Shown: positions 27,284-37,488, numbered from the stretch's first letter. The stretch is 64,000 bases of DNA from JADCRZ01 sp031399065 (GCA_031399065.1 JANNOM010000050.1:62001-126000), one strand, 5' to 3'. Translations and numbers: made by a program. Notes: generated by a model not told the origin, from the sequence alone.

Positions 27284-28480
27284 TTATATTTTCAAACTGA
27301 TATTTTTTCTTCCCAACAAACCGGTAATTGCCACGATCAGCAGGGCATAAAGTAGTGACTTGCCAATACCAACAAATCCGGTTCTTAAAAATATGGGAAT
27401 CCGTATATTGACCATACCTAAAACAGCATAGTGGATATAGGGCAAAAGGTAACAAGTCAATGTGTAGGAACCTGCCGGTTTAATAAAGGTATACCAACCG
27501 GTTTTTTTGTAAACATCAGCGACTAAAATCACTATTAAGAAAGATGCCAGGGTGATCCCTGTACAAATGGTTGCCCAGGACGGTGTGGCCCCAATTTTTG
27601 AGATACCCCATATTGGACGTGTAACTAAACCAAATATTACCATTGCTGCCGAAAATAGCGACATATATATCCAGAACTCCTTTTTATGTATGGTCAGGTT
27701 TCTGTAAGCTATACTACATAAAACACCTGTCATACTAAAAGCAGGTACGGCACCATTTTCAACTATCCACACATAATTCCTTATATTTACCAACCCCGAC
27801 AACCATCCTAAATTATCTGCAGCATTAAAGGCGATGAAAAACACCAGCACTGCACTCATGATAAAAACATTGCCTTTGGAGAGCAAAAAAACACCGGATG
27901 CAATGAAATAACCCCAGCCTATCAAACCCAGAATTCCCCACCAGTAAACCTTCATCGCCATTATGCCCGTTGCCCCGTCTGCCGATTTAAAAAGAATAGC
28001 CAGCACCACCAACAAAACAATACCAAGGGATTTGCCAATTCTTGCTTTGGACTCTTTTGGGTTTTTATAGTGTAGCCCAATAAGAAAGAAAGCAATTATT
28101 AAAAGTATCATCCACACACCTTTCTGCAATACCGCATTATCTGCATATACTTCTGCATTTACAATAAATACTCCCATTATCAATAAGATAATAGTTCTGG
28201 AGATAATATGTCTCCAGATACTGCTATTGGTTTCTCCTTTTTTCTTCCTGCTTTCAATAGCATACGGAACCGAAAGGCCCACTATAAAAAGGAAAGCGGG
28301 AAAAACGATATCAGCTAATCCGAGCCCATCCACATTCGCAGGCATGTGTTCCAGCCAGGAGGGAATCGCTGATAGCGACCATAAATCGTTCACGAAAATC
28401 ATTAATACCATTGTCAACGCCCGCAACGCATCGATGGAGATTAATCTTTGGGCATTAAAATGAGTTGATATTGTCCGCAT
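27284..28480 (-). CDS. DUF5009/HGSNAT-like membrane protein
   Basis: 398 residues from ATG 28480 (407 if started at 28507, 3 nt after the GH18 stop). About ten transmembrane helices. The start QRLISIDALRALTMVLMIFV and the loop NVDGLGLADIVFPAFLFIVG match the DUF5009 / heparan-alpha-glucosaminide N-acetyltransferase group. In humans that enzyme acetylates glucosamine across a membrane; in Bacteroidota GlcNAc loci homologues are thought to act on amino sugars, which is inferred here. Tightly packed between GH18 and GH20 genes, so surely part of the same operon. Confidence 0.85.
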   Translation of the reverse strand: MRTISTHFNAQRLISIDALRALTMVLMIFVNDLWSLSAIPSWLEHMPANVDGLGLADIVFPAFLFIVGLSVPYAIESRKKKGETNSSIWRHIISRTIILLIMGVFIVNAEVYADNAVLQKGVWMILLIIAFFLIGLHYKNPKESKARIGKSLGIVLLVVLAILFKSADGATGIMAMKVYWWGILGLIGWGYFIASGVFLLSKGNVFIMSAVLVFFIAFNAADNLGWLSGLVNIRNYVWIVENGAVPAFSMTGVLCSIAYRNLTIHKKEFWIYMSLFSAAMVIFGLVTRPIWGISKIGATPSWATICTGITLASFLIVILVADVYKKTGWYTFIKPAGSYTLTCYLLPYIHYAVLGMVNIRIPIFLRTGFVGIGKSLLYALLIVAITGLLGRKNISLKI

Positions 28481-28510
28481 AATTCCTGGAAAAAATCGCC
28501 TGGTCAATAC

Positions 28511-29857
28511 CTATTTTATTGTAGACTCTACCACATTCAGTAAAGAGTTGGAGCCTGCCACATCATAATCTATCGCCCATAAATAGGCACCTTTAAACGA
28601 ATTATTCTTAATGAACTGTACTTTCTGCGTTATTAATGGTACTCCATTATAATAAACGCCTTTCGATATAATGTCTGAATATTCTTTTTGAGGTGCATTA
28701 GGGTCCAGGGCAACAATATCCTTATAAGTAATATAATCATAAGAACCGTAATTAAGATTATTACCGCTTGCATCCAGCGTATTATAACGTATCCCGAAAA
28801 CAGGCATTCCGATTACCAGTTTATCAGCAGGGTAGCCCTTGGTGTTTTTCCAAAGGTTAGCACCATCCACCATGAAGTTATAAGGCGATTGCTGCACTCT
28901 TGGCGAGCCGGGAAATACGGATGAATTCTCAAAAGCATGCACGTTTATCCAGGTTGCGGCAGAAAGGTTCAGATATTCCCAATGCAGATAATTAACCGTA
29001 ACCGATACGGTTACGATGGAACCGGTTGGTAACGCAGCTTTTAGTTCATTTAAAAAAGGAGCTACTGACTGAATCATTTCCGCAGATACACTATAAATAT
29101 CATTACCAAGATCTGTCATCATAATATCCACCCCGTCCAGTTTCCTGTTAACCACATAAGTTCTGAGCAGTGCTATCAATGACGCTCTTTTTGCAGCACT
29201 ATTGATGGAAAGTCCGAAATCGGTACTGTTATAAAGCGACCAGCCGTCGATGCCCGACAACCTTCCTGTAACTCCCAAAAGTACGGGAACCGAATTGATA
29301 TGACCACGGGCTACCAGTTCGTCGATGGTTTGATTGAAATTGCCTCTGGAAAAGTCTATGGAAGAAGAGGATACCACCCTGGCACCATTGTAAGTAATAT
29401 GGGAAACTTTACTCCAGTTAACGTCTGCAGCCTTTCCATTTTCGGAGAGGTAACCCATTACCACCTTGGTAAAAGGCTTGGGTGTGTACGTATCCGGACT
29501 TACCAGGATTTTTGACTTCCGGGTGGATGTTTGGCCGTTGTAGGTAGCCTTCAATTCCAGTTCATACTCTCCGCCCGTAGTGGGAGTAAAAGTGTAGGCC
29601 GTATCTGTGGAAACTTCCTTTCCATCGATCGTCCATACTAGCTTTGTTTTCTCCATAGGCTTCGGAGAATAGGTAAGTCCGTTATAGATGACGGATTGTC
29701 CCTGGTTAATAATCCTTGAAGGTGCTGCAAAAACCCTTGAATTATCGAAAATGCGCGGATGAAAGTTATCGTCCACCTGCATATCTTCGCCCTTTTTACA
29801 ACCGCCTAATATACCCAGTGTGATAATAGTGATTGTTAAATAAACTAACTTCTTCAT
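28511..29857 (-). CDS. GH18-like lipoprotein lacking catalytic residues
   Basis: 448 residues. Lipobox with Cys20 (LGILGGC). Residues about 40-120 form a PKD-like sandwich (VWTIDGKEVSTDTAYTFTPT). Residues 128-448 are a GH18 barrel (VVMGYLSENGKAADVNWSKV; LVIGMPVFGIRYN; GAYLWAIDYDVAGSNSLLNV). The signature DGxDxDxE reads D241-G-V-D244-I-M246-M-T248: the second Asp and the catalytic Glu are Met and Thr. So no hydrolysis is expected; a surface chitin-oligomer binding role is the best inference, comparable to SusE/F-type proteins. Between the active GH18 and the acyltransferase-like gene in the chitin operon. Confidence 0.88.
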   Translation of the reverse strand: MKKLVYLTITIITLGILGGCKKGEDMQVDDNFHPRIFDNSRVFAAPSRIINQGQSVIYNGLTYSPKPMEKTKLVWTIDGKEVSTDTAYTFTPTTGGEYELELKATYNGQTSTRKSKILVSPDTYTPKPFTKVVMGYLSENGKAADVNWSKVSHITYNGARVVSSSSIDFSRGNFNQTIDELVARGHINSVPVLLGVTGRLSGIDGWSLYNSTDFGLSINSAAKRASLIALLRTYVVNRKLDGVDIMMTDLGNDIYSVSAEMIQSVAPFLNELKAALPTGSIVTVSVTVNYLHWEYLNLSAATWINVHAFENSSVFPGSPRVQQSPYNFMVDGANLWKNTKGYPADKLVIGMPVFGIRYNTLDASGNNLNYGSYDYITYKDIVALDPNAPQKEYSDIISKGVYYNGVPLITQKVQFIKNNSFKGAYLWAIDYDVAGSNSLLNVVESTIK

Positions 29858-29882
29858 GATTTTATTTTTAAAAATGAATACT

Positions 29883-30869
29883 TTATTGTTTGTTTTGATC
29901 GATTACAGAAAGCAATGAATTAGCCCCGGCTGCATCGGCAAATAGATGCCAGATCATCACACCGCCGGCTTTTTTTCCAACTACAAAATCTACTTTCTTT
30001 TTAATGGTCAGCATCCCGTTATAATAAATGCTCCCCTTTTGAGGTATACTTATGCTATCGGCATTTTCTGCGCCCGGATAAAGAATAACGATGTCTTTAT
30101 ATGAAAAACTTTCCTGTATATCGGGACCAAATCCATAACCGTAGAACGGAAGTCCTAAAGTAATTTTTTTAGCCAGAACGGAACGGCCGGTATTCCAGTA
30201 ATTGAAATCCCGTACTGCCGATTCGTATGTCGCATGCGGACCAGGTTTCTGTTTATTCCAGGGGCCGGTATTATCGTACGACATGACGTTGATAAAATCA
30301 AATAACCGCAATGCTCTATCGGAAATAGTGTTACCGTTCCAGGTGGCGACGGCCGCCGATAATAATTTATTCCTTGGCTTTAGTGAATCCGACAGCGCGA
30401 TAATAAAGGCCTCATAATTAGAATCGATAAAATCTCCTTCCAAATCCACGTCTATACCGTCGAAGTCGTATTTATCGGCAAAGGCAATCATATTGCTTAC
30501 CAGTAAAGGCCTGTTGCCCGGTTTAAGCAGATTCTTAAGATAAGCGGGAGGACTACCGCCGGCAAAAGAAAATAAAACCTTTACCTTTTTTTGCTGCGCT
30601 CTTTTTACGGCAGCTGCTAAACCTTCCGGGGCCGTAAACGTACCGGCAGCATCGGGATTAATAAAGGCAATATTCAGGTGCGTAATTTTATCAAAATCGA
30701 TCTTTGCAGACTCCGTATCCAGGTTACCATTGGTAAACATATAACCAATTACTTTAAACGATTGGGATTTCACACTATCCTGGTCATTTGTTACGCCTCT
30801 CCCCTTTCCACAACTGCTCAAGGTGATACAAAACAGGAAGACGATTATGGTAATTATTTTTTTAGTCAT
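29883..30869 (-). CDS. GH18 glycosidase (chitinase/ENGase type), lipoprotein
   Basis: 328 residues. Lipobox LSSC with Cys20, so membrane anchored. Barrel motifs: VKVLFSFAGGSPP (97-108, SxGG), and the full catalytic signature D137-G-I-D140-V-D142-L-E144, then INVMSYDN and the final MIWHLFADAAGANSLLSV. The acid Glu144 and Asp142 are present, so it should cleave beta-1,4-GlcNAc links with retention. Single domain of about 290 residues, the size of endo-beta-N-acetylglucosaminidases and small chitinases. Follows susD by 23 nt; with the degenerate partner it forms a tandem pair. Confidence 0.92.
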   Translation of the reverse strand: MTKKIITIIVFLFCITLSSCGKGRGVTNDQDSVKSQSFKVIGYMFTNGNLDTESAKIDFDKITHLNIAFINPDAAGTFTAPEGLAAAVKRAQQKKVKVLFSFAGGSPPAYLKNLLKPGNRPLLVSNMIAFADKYDFDGIDVDLEGDFIDSNYEAFIIALSDSLKPRNKLLSAAVATWNGNTISDRALRLFDFINVMSYDNTGPWNKQKPGPHATYESAVRDFNYWNTGRSVLAKKITLGLPFYGYGFGPDIQESFSYKDIVILYPGAENADSISIPQKGSIYYNGMLTIKKKVDFVVGKKAGGVMIWHLFADAAGANSLLSVIDQNKQ

Positions 30870-30892
30870 AATGATATCGTAATTATTGTAGT

Positions 30893-32494
30893 TTACTGTT
30901 TATCCCACCACACCCTTCCATTCCAGCTATCAGTGCCTCCCATAGCCTGAAGTACTACATCGAAATTGGTTTTATTCTGCTCCTCTTCGGTGAAAGGATA
31001 TTCGAACCGACGGGGAATCGTTCTGCTTTCGCCCGTTTCCGAAGAACCTACTGCCGCCGTTAAAGCCGGGAAGCCGCTTCTCCTGAAGTTTGCATATGCC
31101 TCCGGACCATTAAGTAATAACGTAACCCATAGCTGACGGTTGATAAGTTCCAGCTCCCTGCCAGCCGTTAATCCGTTTGCTAATATAAAATCGTCTATTT
31201 CCTTTTGAGGCATAGTAGGCCCCTCAGGAAACAGGTTCAATTGCTTACATGCCGCCTCTATTCCATTTGCATAATGTTGGCTTGCCGTTACACCAAAGGT
31301 GGCCCCGAAAGTTACCGTGGCTTCCGCCAGCAGAAGTTCTACCTCGGAGTATGTTAAGTGTAAAAAGGGTGCATTGAATCGTAGCAGGAAGTTAGCCAGT
31401 TGCGACTTCTGATCGTTATTGGTGGCAGTTACCGCCGCTCCGCCGGGAAGCGTAATAGCGACACCCGGAAGAAAAGGATCGTCGTAGATATAACTTCCCG
31501 GTTTAACGCCTACGTAACCAAATAACGGAACCAACTGGTCTGTGATATCTGTACGATCTTTAGGCACACTGCTGCTGCCATCGATATAATATCTTACAAT
31601 GTATTTGATTCTCGGATCATTGGTAGTTCTCAACTGATCAAGGAAAACAGTGGTGAAGCGACCGGGCACAGCGCCCCCATTAAAAAATGAGGCAGAAACA
31701 GAATTACCTTTAATATTACCTTTTCCAGGTTCTTCATAGGGGTTTCGAATATCCTCGTGTTTCATCATACACACATCGCCATTGGAAGTAAATACACCTG
31801 CATTATAAGCCAATTGAGCTTCGGCTTTAGCTTTAGCCGGATTTATTTTCACTAACCGCATGGCCAGGCGCAGGTGAAGAGAATTCGCAAACTTCTTCCA
31901 GGCAGAAATACTTCCATCATAAAATAAGTCTCCTTTTACCACGTCTTTGGATGCATCAAGCTGCGTACTTGCGGCCTTTAATTCTTTGAAAAAATCATCA
32001 TAAATATCAGCTTGCTTGTCAAATTTTGCCTTCGTTCCAAGGCCGGCTTCACTATAAGGAATATCACCATAGAGATCTGTTATCCGTGCAAACACATACA
32101 CCTTCATAATCCGGCAAACCGCATTCATATTCGTTTTATCTGCTACCCCGTTAGTCCTGGTTACGGCGTCTATAATATTAACCAGATCGTTCGGATACGA
32201 ATCCTCCCACAATACACCCATCACGCCCGGGTTATTGAAGTATATACCACCCCACCGGTTGCTATAAGAACCTGCGATATGCTGCACCATGGGCATGGTC
32301 ATTAAAAAGCTGGTTCTTTCATTCACATTCAGATCTCCGGAGAACCTGAGTTGCACAGTGGATAGCTGAACGGAGGGGTCCAGGTTAGCTGATCTGGTTG
32401 GATCTATATTCGTATCATCAAATTTTTTGCATGAGCCTACAAGAAATGCAAAACCTGCCAAAACCAATATCCATTTATTTATATTCTTTTTCAT
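30893..32494 (-). CDS. SusD/RagB-family substrate-binding lipoprotein
   Basis: 533 residues from ATG 32494, giving a lipoprotein signal MKKNINKWILVLAGFAFLVG then SCKKF with Cys22; a start 24 nt upstream is also possible. TPR-rich SusD_2-like fold: INPAKAKAEAQLAYNAGVFT, HLTYSEVELLLAEATV, ELELINRQLWVTLLLNGPEA, and RRFEYPFTEEEQNKTNFD near the end. Surface lid of the SusC channel that captures glycans, here inferred chitin or GlcNAc oligosaccharides. Follows susC by 28 nt. Confidence 0.93.
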   Translation of the reverse strand: MKKNINKWILVLAGFAFLVGSCKKFDDTNIDPTRSANLDPSVQLSTVQLRFSGDLNVNERTSFLMTMPMVQHIAGSYSNRWGGIYFNNPGVMGVLWEDSYPNDLVNIIDAVTRTNGVADKTNMNAVCRIMKVYVFARITDLYGDIPYSEAGLGTKAKFDKQADIYDDFFKELKAASTQLDASKDVVKGDLFYDGSISAWKKFANSLHLRLAMRLVKINPAKAKAEAQLAYNAGVFTSNGDVCMMKHEDIRNPYEEPGKGNIKGNSVSASFFNGGAVPGRFTTVFLDQLRTTNDPRIKYIVRYYIDGSSSVPKDRTDITDQLVPLFGYVGVKPGSYIYDDPFLPGVAITLPGGAAVTATNNDQKSQLANFLLRFNAPFLHLTYSEVELLLAEATVTFGATFGVTASQHYANGIEAACKQLNLFPEGPTMPQKEIDDFILANGLTAGRELELINRQLWVTLLLNGPEAYANFRRSGFPALTAAVGSSETGESRTIPRRFEYPFTEEEQNKTNFDVVLQAMGGTDSWNGRVWWDKQ

Positions 32495-32522
32495 TGTATT
32501 TTCTATTTTGGTGTTCACCTGT

Positions 32523-35500
32523 TTAGAATCTTAAGTTTAAGTTAAAGCCATAACTGCGTCTTCCGGGTAAAGAGCCATATTCTATACCCTGACCATTCCC
32601 GTTGTTATAATTGGAATCGGGATCTACATTGGGAACGTTTTTACTGATAATAAACGGGTTTCTGGCTACTAAACCTACCTGCACGTTTTTCATTTTTATT
32701 TTACTCGCCAGAGAAACGGGCAAATTATAAGTAAGCGTTAGTTGGCGCATCTTAACGTAAGAAGCATCATAAATGAATGGAACGGCCACGGCATTAGAGA
32801 TATCACCCAGAATTGCCCAATAATTAGACGGTTCTACTGCTCTTGTGTTTTGTTCGTAAACAGGTTTCCCGGTGGCATCCGTACCCGTTTGAACAACTCC
32901 CTTGGGTACTAATCCCCGTACCATGCCTGCATCTCCCCATTCCTGGATCGTTTTACCGGCTGCCTGCCTGTCTTCTTCGGATCTTATCCACTCTGCCCTG
33001 CCTTCAATAGTTGATTGCATCGAACCATTGGATGTGGCGAAGTAATTAGTAAGCGATAAAAGATCAGCTCCTACCTTAACATCAATCACCGCACCCAGCG
33101 TAAAATTCTTATAACTCAAATTACTGTTTACGCCACCTGTCCAATCATACACTCCTTTACCTAAAACCTCCCGGTTTGTACTCAGTACTGGCTGAAGACT
33201 GATAGGATCTAATATTATATTACCTGACGGATCTTTTTGGTAGTTAAATCCAAAAATGGAAGCGTACGATTCTCCCGGCTTGGCAATTATAGACACTCCA
33301 GCCCACCTTGCATCAGATAAACTGATAAAGGGCGTTCCCTCTGCCAGGGATTCGACCGTATTCTTATTTCTTGCATAGGAGATATTCAGCTCCCAGTTAA
33401 AATTTTTAGAAACAATGGGAGTTCCGCCCAAAGCGATCTCAATGCCCTTATTGGTAATGGTACCCGCATTCTTTATTTCATTTCTAAACCCTGATGACGG
33501 AGGTGCCGGTACAATATTCAACTGGTCTTTCGATTTTGCATTATAGTAAGAAATGTCAACATTTACCCTGTTCTTAAAGAATTTAAGTTCAGTACCAAAT
33601 TCATAATTGAACGTGGTAGTTGGTTTCAGCTGATTGCTGAATTTTATATCGGTTGACAGTCCGCCCGTCGGCAGTTCACGAAACGACAATGAATTACTCC
33701 TGTAGTATTGACTGGTTAAATAAGGATCGGTATCAGATGCTACCTGGGCAACAGAGGCTCTTATTTTACCGAAAGAGAGATATGTTTTATCCATTTTAAG
33801 CGCATCGGTAAAAACGAAACTACTACTTACAGAAGGAAACAGCTTGCTGTTATCACCGACAGGCAAAGTAGAAAAAGCATCCTGGCGAAGCGTTGCGTCT
33901 AAAAATAAATAGTTCTTAAAGCCTACGGACAACAATCCATACGCCGAGTTAAAGCTTCTTTTGCTGGCAATCGGCGAAACGGATTGTACGGTATAACTTG
34001 TTGGTATGGCTATATCCGTAACTGCCTGGTTGGTAAATTGGTTTGCAGTTCCGTTTCTTCTGTTCCTCGTAATGCTGGCACCCAGTCTGAGTGATAAATA
34101 TAACGATGATGATACCTGACGTTGGGCACTTAACAATCCGTCAGCTTCTATGGTATTGTATCGCACATTGTTCTGGTTCAAAGTTCCCGTTAACGCTCCG
34201 GGTGTCGTTCTCGGACTGAATTGCTCATAGTCTACCAGGGTCTGGTCCGATGAACCTCTTGCCTGAAAACTCAACCAACTTAAAATACTGTAGTTTAATT
34301 GAACCGAAGCCAGTAAACGATTTTTAGTTGTATTGTTTCTCATCTCGTTTATTACCCAGTATGGGTTCAACCTAAACTGGTTACCGTTGTTCCAGTCCAG
34401 GTAACTGCCATCGGCATTTTTATATTCATTGGCAAAACGAGCCTGATCTACCGTATTAGCTAACGAAAGAAAGCTGTTTCCTATGTTGGCGGGGTCGTCG
34501 GCAAGAGACGGGCGGTTTTTTACCTTTTCATTCATATAAAATACCCTCGCTTCCAGGTTGATCTTTGAACCAAATTTAGAAGTCCCATTCAGAGTGAACG
34601 AGTTTCTTTTAATACCACTTTTGGGTATGATGTCTTCATTATTAAGATTGGAATAAGAGAACCGGAAGCTGGAATTATCCGTTCCGTTAGAGAACGATAA
34701 GGTATTGGTGAATGTGGCACCTGTTCTGAAAAAGCCATCGATATTGTTCTTGACATAAGCATAAGGCACTTTTGCACCTGTACCCGTTATTACGGTTAAA
34801 TCCGGATCTATACGGGCACCGAAGCTGGTTGTTAACGTACCGTAATCCTGGTCTCTCAAGGTATTTACCAATTGTCTTGTTCCCTGTCCGTATAAAGACT
34901 GGTAGCCGTCATAACTGGTTAATTGCGTCTCCATAGAGGAGGTGCTGTTAAATTCGATCCCCAGGTCTTTTTTATTTCTTCCCTTTTTAGTGGTAATCAA
35001 AATAACACCATTACCTGCTCTCGAGCCATATAAGGCAGAAGCGGAAGCGCCTTTCAGTACACTTATCTTTTCTACGTCATCCGGGTTTATAGCTGATATT
35101 GCATCGCCAACATCTACTCCGCTAGCGTATTGGCCGGAACCTGTTCCCCCATAATTGGAATTATCTATCGGGATACCATCTACCACGTATAAAGGTTGAT
35201 TATTACCGGTTAAAGACGTATTGCCCCTAATAATCACTTTTGAAGCACCTGCCGGTCCACCCGCAGTTCCATTGATAATCAAACCAGGAACCCTACCAGC
35301 TAGGGAATTGATTATATTGGGTTCCCTGGCTTTATTTAATCCATCTCCATTTACTTCGGAAACGGCGTAGCCCAAAGACCTTCTCTCTCTGGTAATACCC
35401 AGTGCTGTAACCACACTCGCATCCAATAACACGGATCCTTTCTCTAAAAGAACGGAGATGGTACTTTCGTTGGCCAAAACGGATTTTTCTTCAAACCCGA

Positions 35501-35792
35501 TGCTGCTAAAGGTTAGTACATCGCCTTTGTCCGCTGCAATTCTAAAGTCGCCGTTTTCACTGGCACTTACAGCGGTTCTTTTGGTTTTATTGCTGACGGT
35601 CACACTGGGCACCGGTGCTCCCTTTTCGTCTTTCACCTTGCCATTCACAAAAGGCGATTGATAAAAGCTTATGGTGCTTTTAGCATTCGGTTTGGAAATG
35701 GCTGGTACCATAAAACCAAAGATTAACAATGTAATGAGCAAAGCCCGGGACCGTAGTCCGTAAAAACGATAGTTAGATAACGTTTTTTTCAT
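32523..35792 (-). CDS. SusC/RagA TonB-linked outer-membrane channel
   Basis: 1089 residues. Signal peptide to about 33, carboxypeptidase-regulatory-like domain about 48-125 (VNGKVKDEKGAPVPSVTVSN), plug with the SusC signature (LAGRVPGLIINGTAGGPAGA; PLYVVDGIPIDNSNYGG; ISAINPDDVEKISVLKGASA; SALYGSRAGNGVILITTKKG), then the barrel ending RRSYGFNLNLRF. Imports oligosaccharides delivered by SusD. First gene of the chitin operon; 499 nt upstream lies the divergent ROK repressor. Confidence 0.95.
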   Translation of the reverse strand: MKKTLSNYRFYGLRSRALLITLLIFGFMVPAISKPNAKSTISFYQSPFVNGKVKDEKGAPVPSVTVSNKTKRTAVSASENGDFRIAADKGDVLTFSSIGFEEKSVLANESTISVLLEKGSVLLDASVVTALGITRERRSLGYAVSEVNGDGLNKAREPNIINSLAGRVPGLIINGTAGGPAGASKVIIRGNTSLTGNNQPLYVVDGIPIDNSNYGGTGSGQYASGVDVGDAISAINPDDVEKISVLKGASASALYGSRAGNGVILITTKKGRNKKDLGIEFNSTSSMETQLTSYDGYQSLYGQGTRQLVNTLRDQDYGTLTTSFGARIDPDLTVITGTGAKVPYAYVKNNIDGFFRTGATFTNTLSFSNGTDNSSFRFSYSNLNNEDIIPKSGIKRNSFTLNGTSKFGSKINLEARVFYMNEKVKNRPSLADDPANIGNSFLSLANTVDQARFANEYKNADGSYLDWNNGNQFRLNPYWVINEMRNNTTKNRLLASVQLNYSILSWLSFQARGSSDQTLVDYEQFSPRTTPGALTGTLNQNNVRYNTIEADGLLSAQRQVSSSLYLSLRLGASITRNRRNGTANQFTNQAVTDIAIPTSYTVQSVSPIASKRSFNSAYGLLSVGFKNYLFLDATLRQDAFSTLPVGDNSKLFPSVSSSFVFTDALKMDKTYLSFGKIRASVAQVASDTDPYLTSQYYRSNSLSFRELPTGGLSTDIKFSNQLKPTTTFNYEFGTELKFFKNRVNVDISYYNAKSKDQLNIVPAPPSSGFRNEIKNAGTITNKGIEIALGGTPIVSKNFNWELNISYARNKNTVESLAEGTPFISLSDARWAGVSIIAKPGESYASIFGFNYQKDPSGNIILDPISLQPVLSTNREVLGKGVYDWTGGVNSNLSYKNFTLGAVIDVKVGADLLSLTNYFATSNGSMQSTIEGRAEWIRSEEDRQAAGKTIQEWGDAGMVRGLVPKGVVQTGTDATGKPVYEQNTRAVEPSNYWAILGDISNAVAVPFIYDASYVKMRQLTLTYNLPVSLASKIKMKNVQVGLVARNPFIISKNVPNVDPDSNYNNGNGQGIEYGSLPGRRSYGFNLNLRF

Positions 35793-36291
35793 TTTTAGAA
35801 AGTTTTGGTTGATTAATTCGGCATTTATATAAAAGTTGTCGTTAAAGCTATTCCTTTACCCTGGGCACTATATGATATTACCGGTTGATGCTATATCAAC
35901 CCGGAGTGTCATAAATACCGGGCATTATTGAAAGAAATGGTTAGTAAATTGGCTAGTTGGATGTTAAAACGAATTTAACTAAAAGATTTCGGAACTTTCA
36001 AAAAAATTTAAAAAGATTGATGATTTATTTTAAAGGTCTGAAACTCTTTCTCGTAATTCATATTAATATTCTAGTTTTAACGGTCCAGACTAGCGAATTT
36101 TAAAAAGCAATAATGTTTTAATGAATTTCGGATTAAACACACCGACCTGAATGTAATAGTTAATAAAGATAAAAGTCTTATGTGTTTGACTAACGTTACT
36201 ACAATTTTCATAAAAAAGCGATTGCTATTAAATAAATTAAATCGCTTTTATAATTTCTTACATTTTATTTTAAAGAATCACGATTCACCAC
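35793..36291. other. Divergent control region between susC and the ROK gene
   Basis: 499 nt without a gene, AT-rich. It must hold the promoters of both directions. I see no full TTTG-N19-TAnnTTTG match on either strand. The only clear structure is the inverted repeat at 36214-36249. The long distance to susC suggests a long leader. Confidence 0.5.
36214..36249. promoter_or_regulatory. Candidate ROK operator (inverted repeat)
   Basis: 10-bp arms AAAAGCGATT and AATCGCTTTT separated by 16 AT-rich nt, 42 nt ahead of the ROK start. NagC/Mlc-type ROK proteins bind AT-rich palindromes, and the position suits autoregulation. Could also be a leader hairpin. Confidence 0.45.
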
Positions 36292-37488
36292 ATGTTTACT
36301 TCCAATAAAAAAAACTTCACTCTTTATTTCGAAATCATCAAACAGCTTTATTATGGCAAAACAATGTCTTGTGCGGATTTAAGCCAGATTATCGACAGAA
36401 GTATTCCGCTGGTTACAAAAGCACTAAATCAATTAATAGTTAAAGACTACGTTGTTGAACATGGCTATGCCCAGTCAAGCGGGGGGAGAAGACCTTTGCT
36501 ATATGCCGTTAAACCAGACAGAATAAATCTAGTGGCGGTGGCTATGGATCAATTGTCGACGCGTATAGTGATTGTAGATTTATATAATAATTATATAACC
36601 CCGGTTCAGATCGTTAGTTTAAAACTCCGGAATAACCCTAATTCTCTCAACGAACTGACATCCCTTATTTCGAAATACATTCAGCATTCCGGTATCGATA
36701 AGGAAAAGCTTATCGGCGTAGGTATAGGCATGCCCGGATTTGTAGATACACACCAAGGTATCAATTACACTTATCTGAATGCCGGGGAAGAGAGTGTGAC
36801 TAAGGCTATTGCCGGGGTATTGGATCTACCTGTTTTTATAGACAACGATTCCAGCTTAATAGCTCTTTCCGAGCTGAAGTTTGGAATAGCAAGAGCTATA
36901 AAGGATGTAATGGTAATAAACCTCAGCTGGGGCATCGGCCTTGGCATGATCATAAACGGGCAACTATTCAGGGGGCACAATGGCTTTGCCGGCGAGTTTA
37001 GTCATATCCCTATTTCGGAAGAAGGATCACTATGTGTATGTGGTAAGCAGGGATGCCTTGAGGCGGAAGCTTCTTTACTGGCTGTTGCAGAAAAAGCAAT
37101 CAAGGGTATTGAAAGCGGACGTAAATCCAGCCTTCAATATACTGAGGACGGCTCGCAGGTTGCCATTGGGGAAGCACTGTTGGAGGTAGCCAACAAAGGA
37201 GACCAGTTTGCCATAGAACTACTTTCGGAAGCTGCTTATAAAATAGGAAGAGGTATATCGATACTAATCCACATCATTAACCCGAAAGCGATAGTACTTA
37301 GCGGCAGGGGAGTTAAAGTGGGTAAGTTACTGTTAGCACCCATCCAGCAGGCATTAAACAAGTATTGCATTCCGCGTTTAGCGGCTGAAACCCAGATATA
37401 TATTTCTGAAATAGGATTTGACGCCGAATTAATTGGCGCGGCAATCCTTATAATGGAAAATTTTAATAAAGAAGAACAAACGCGCTAA
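36292..37488 (+). CDS. ROK-family (NagC-like) transcriptional regulator
   Basis: 398 residues. N-terminal winged helix (about 8-70; MSCADLSQIIDRSIPLVTKA, RRPLLY wing), then the ROK sugar-kinase-like fold: GVGIGMPGFVD (142-152), IDNDSS (183-188, Asp185 in place of the kinase Asp), and the zinc motif His238 plus CVCGKQGC (248-255). Probably a repressor relieved by GlcNAc or GlcNAc-6-P (inferred from family and the divergent chitin locus). Kinase activity is less likely because of the DNA-binding domain, but Asp185 is kept. Confidence 0.9.
   Translation: MFTSNKKNFTLYFEIIKQLYYGKTMSCADLSQIIDRSIPLVTKALNQLIVKDYVVEHGYAQSSGGRRPLLYAVKPDRINLVAVAMDQLSTRIVIVDLYNNYITPVQIVSLKLRNNPNSLNELTSLISKYIQHSGIDKEKLIGVGIGMPGFVDTHQGINYTYLNAGEESVTKAIAGVLDLPVFIDNDSSLIALSELKFGIARAIKDVMVINLSWGIGLGMIINGQLFRGHNGFAGEFSHIPISEEGSLCVCGKQGCLEAEASLLAVAEKAIKGIESGRKSSLQYTEDGSQVAIGEALLEVANKGDQFAIELLSEAAYKIGRGISILIHIINPKAIVLSGRGVKVGKLLLAPIQQALNKYCIPRLAAETQIYISEIGFDAELIGAAILIMENFNKEEQTR

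Noticed and set aside
27276..27455. N-terminal extension of the GH20 gene by 60 residues
   Set aside because: It overlaps the acyltransferase-like gene and hides the signal peptide; ATG 27275 gives a normal exported hexosaminidase.
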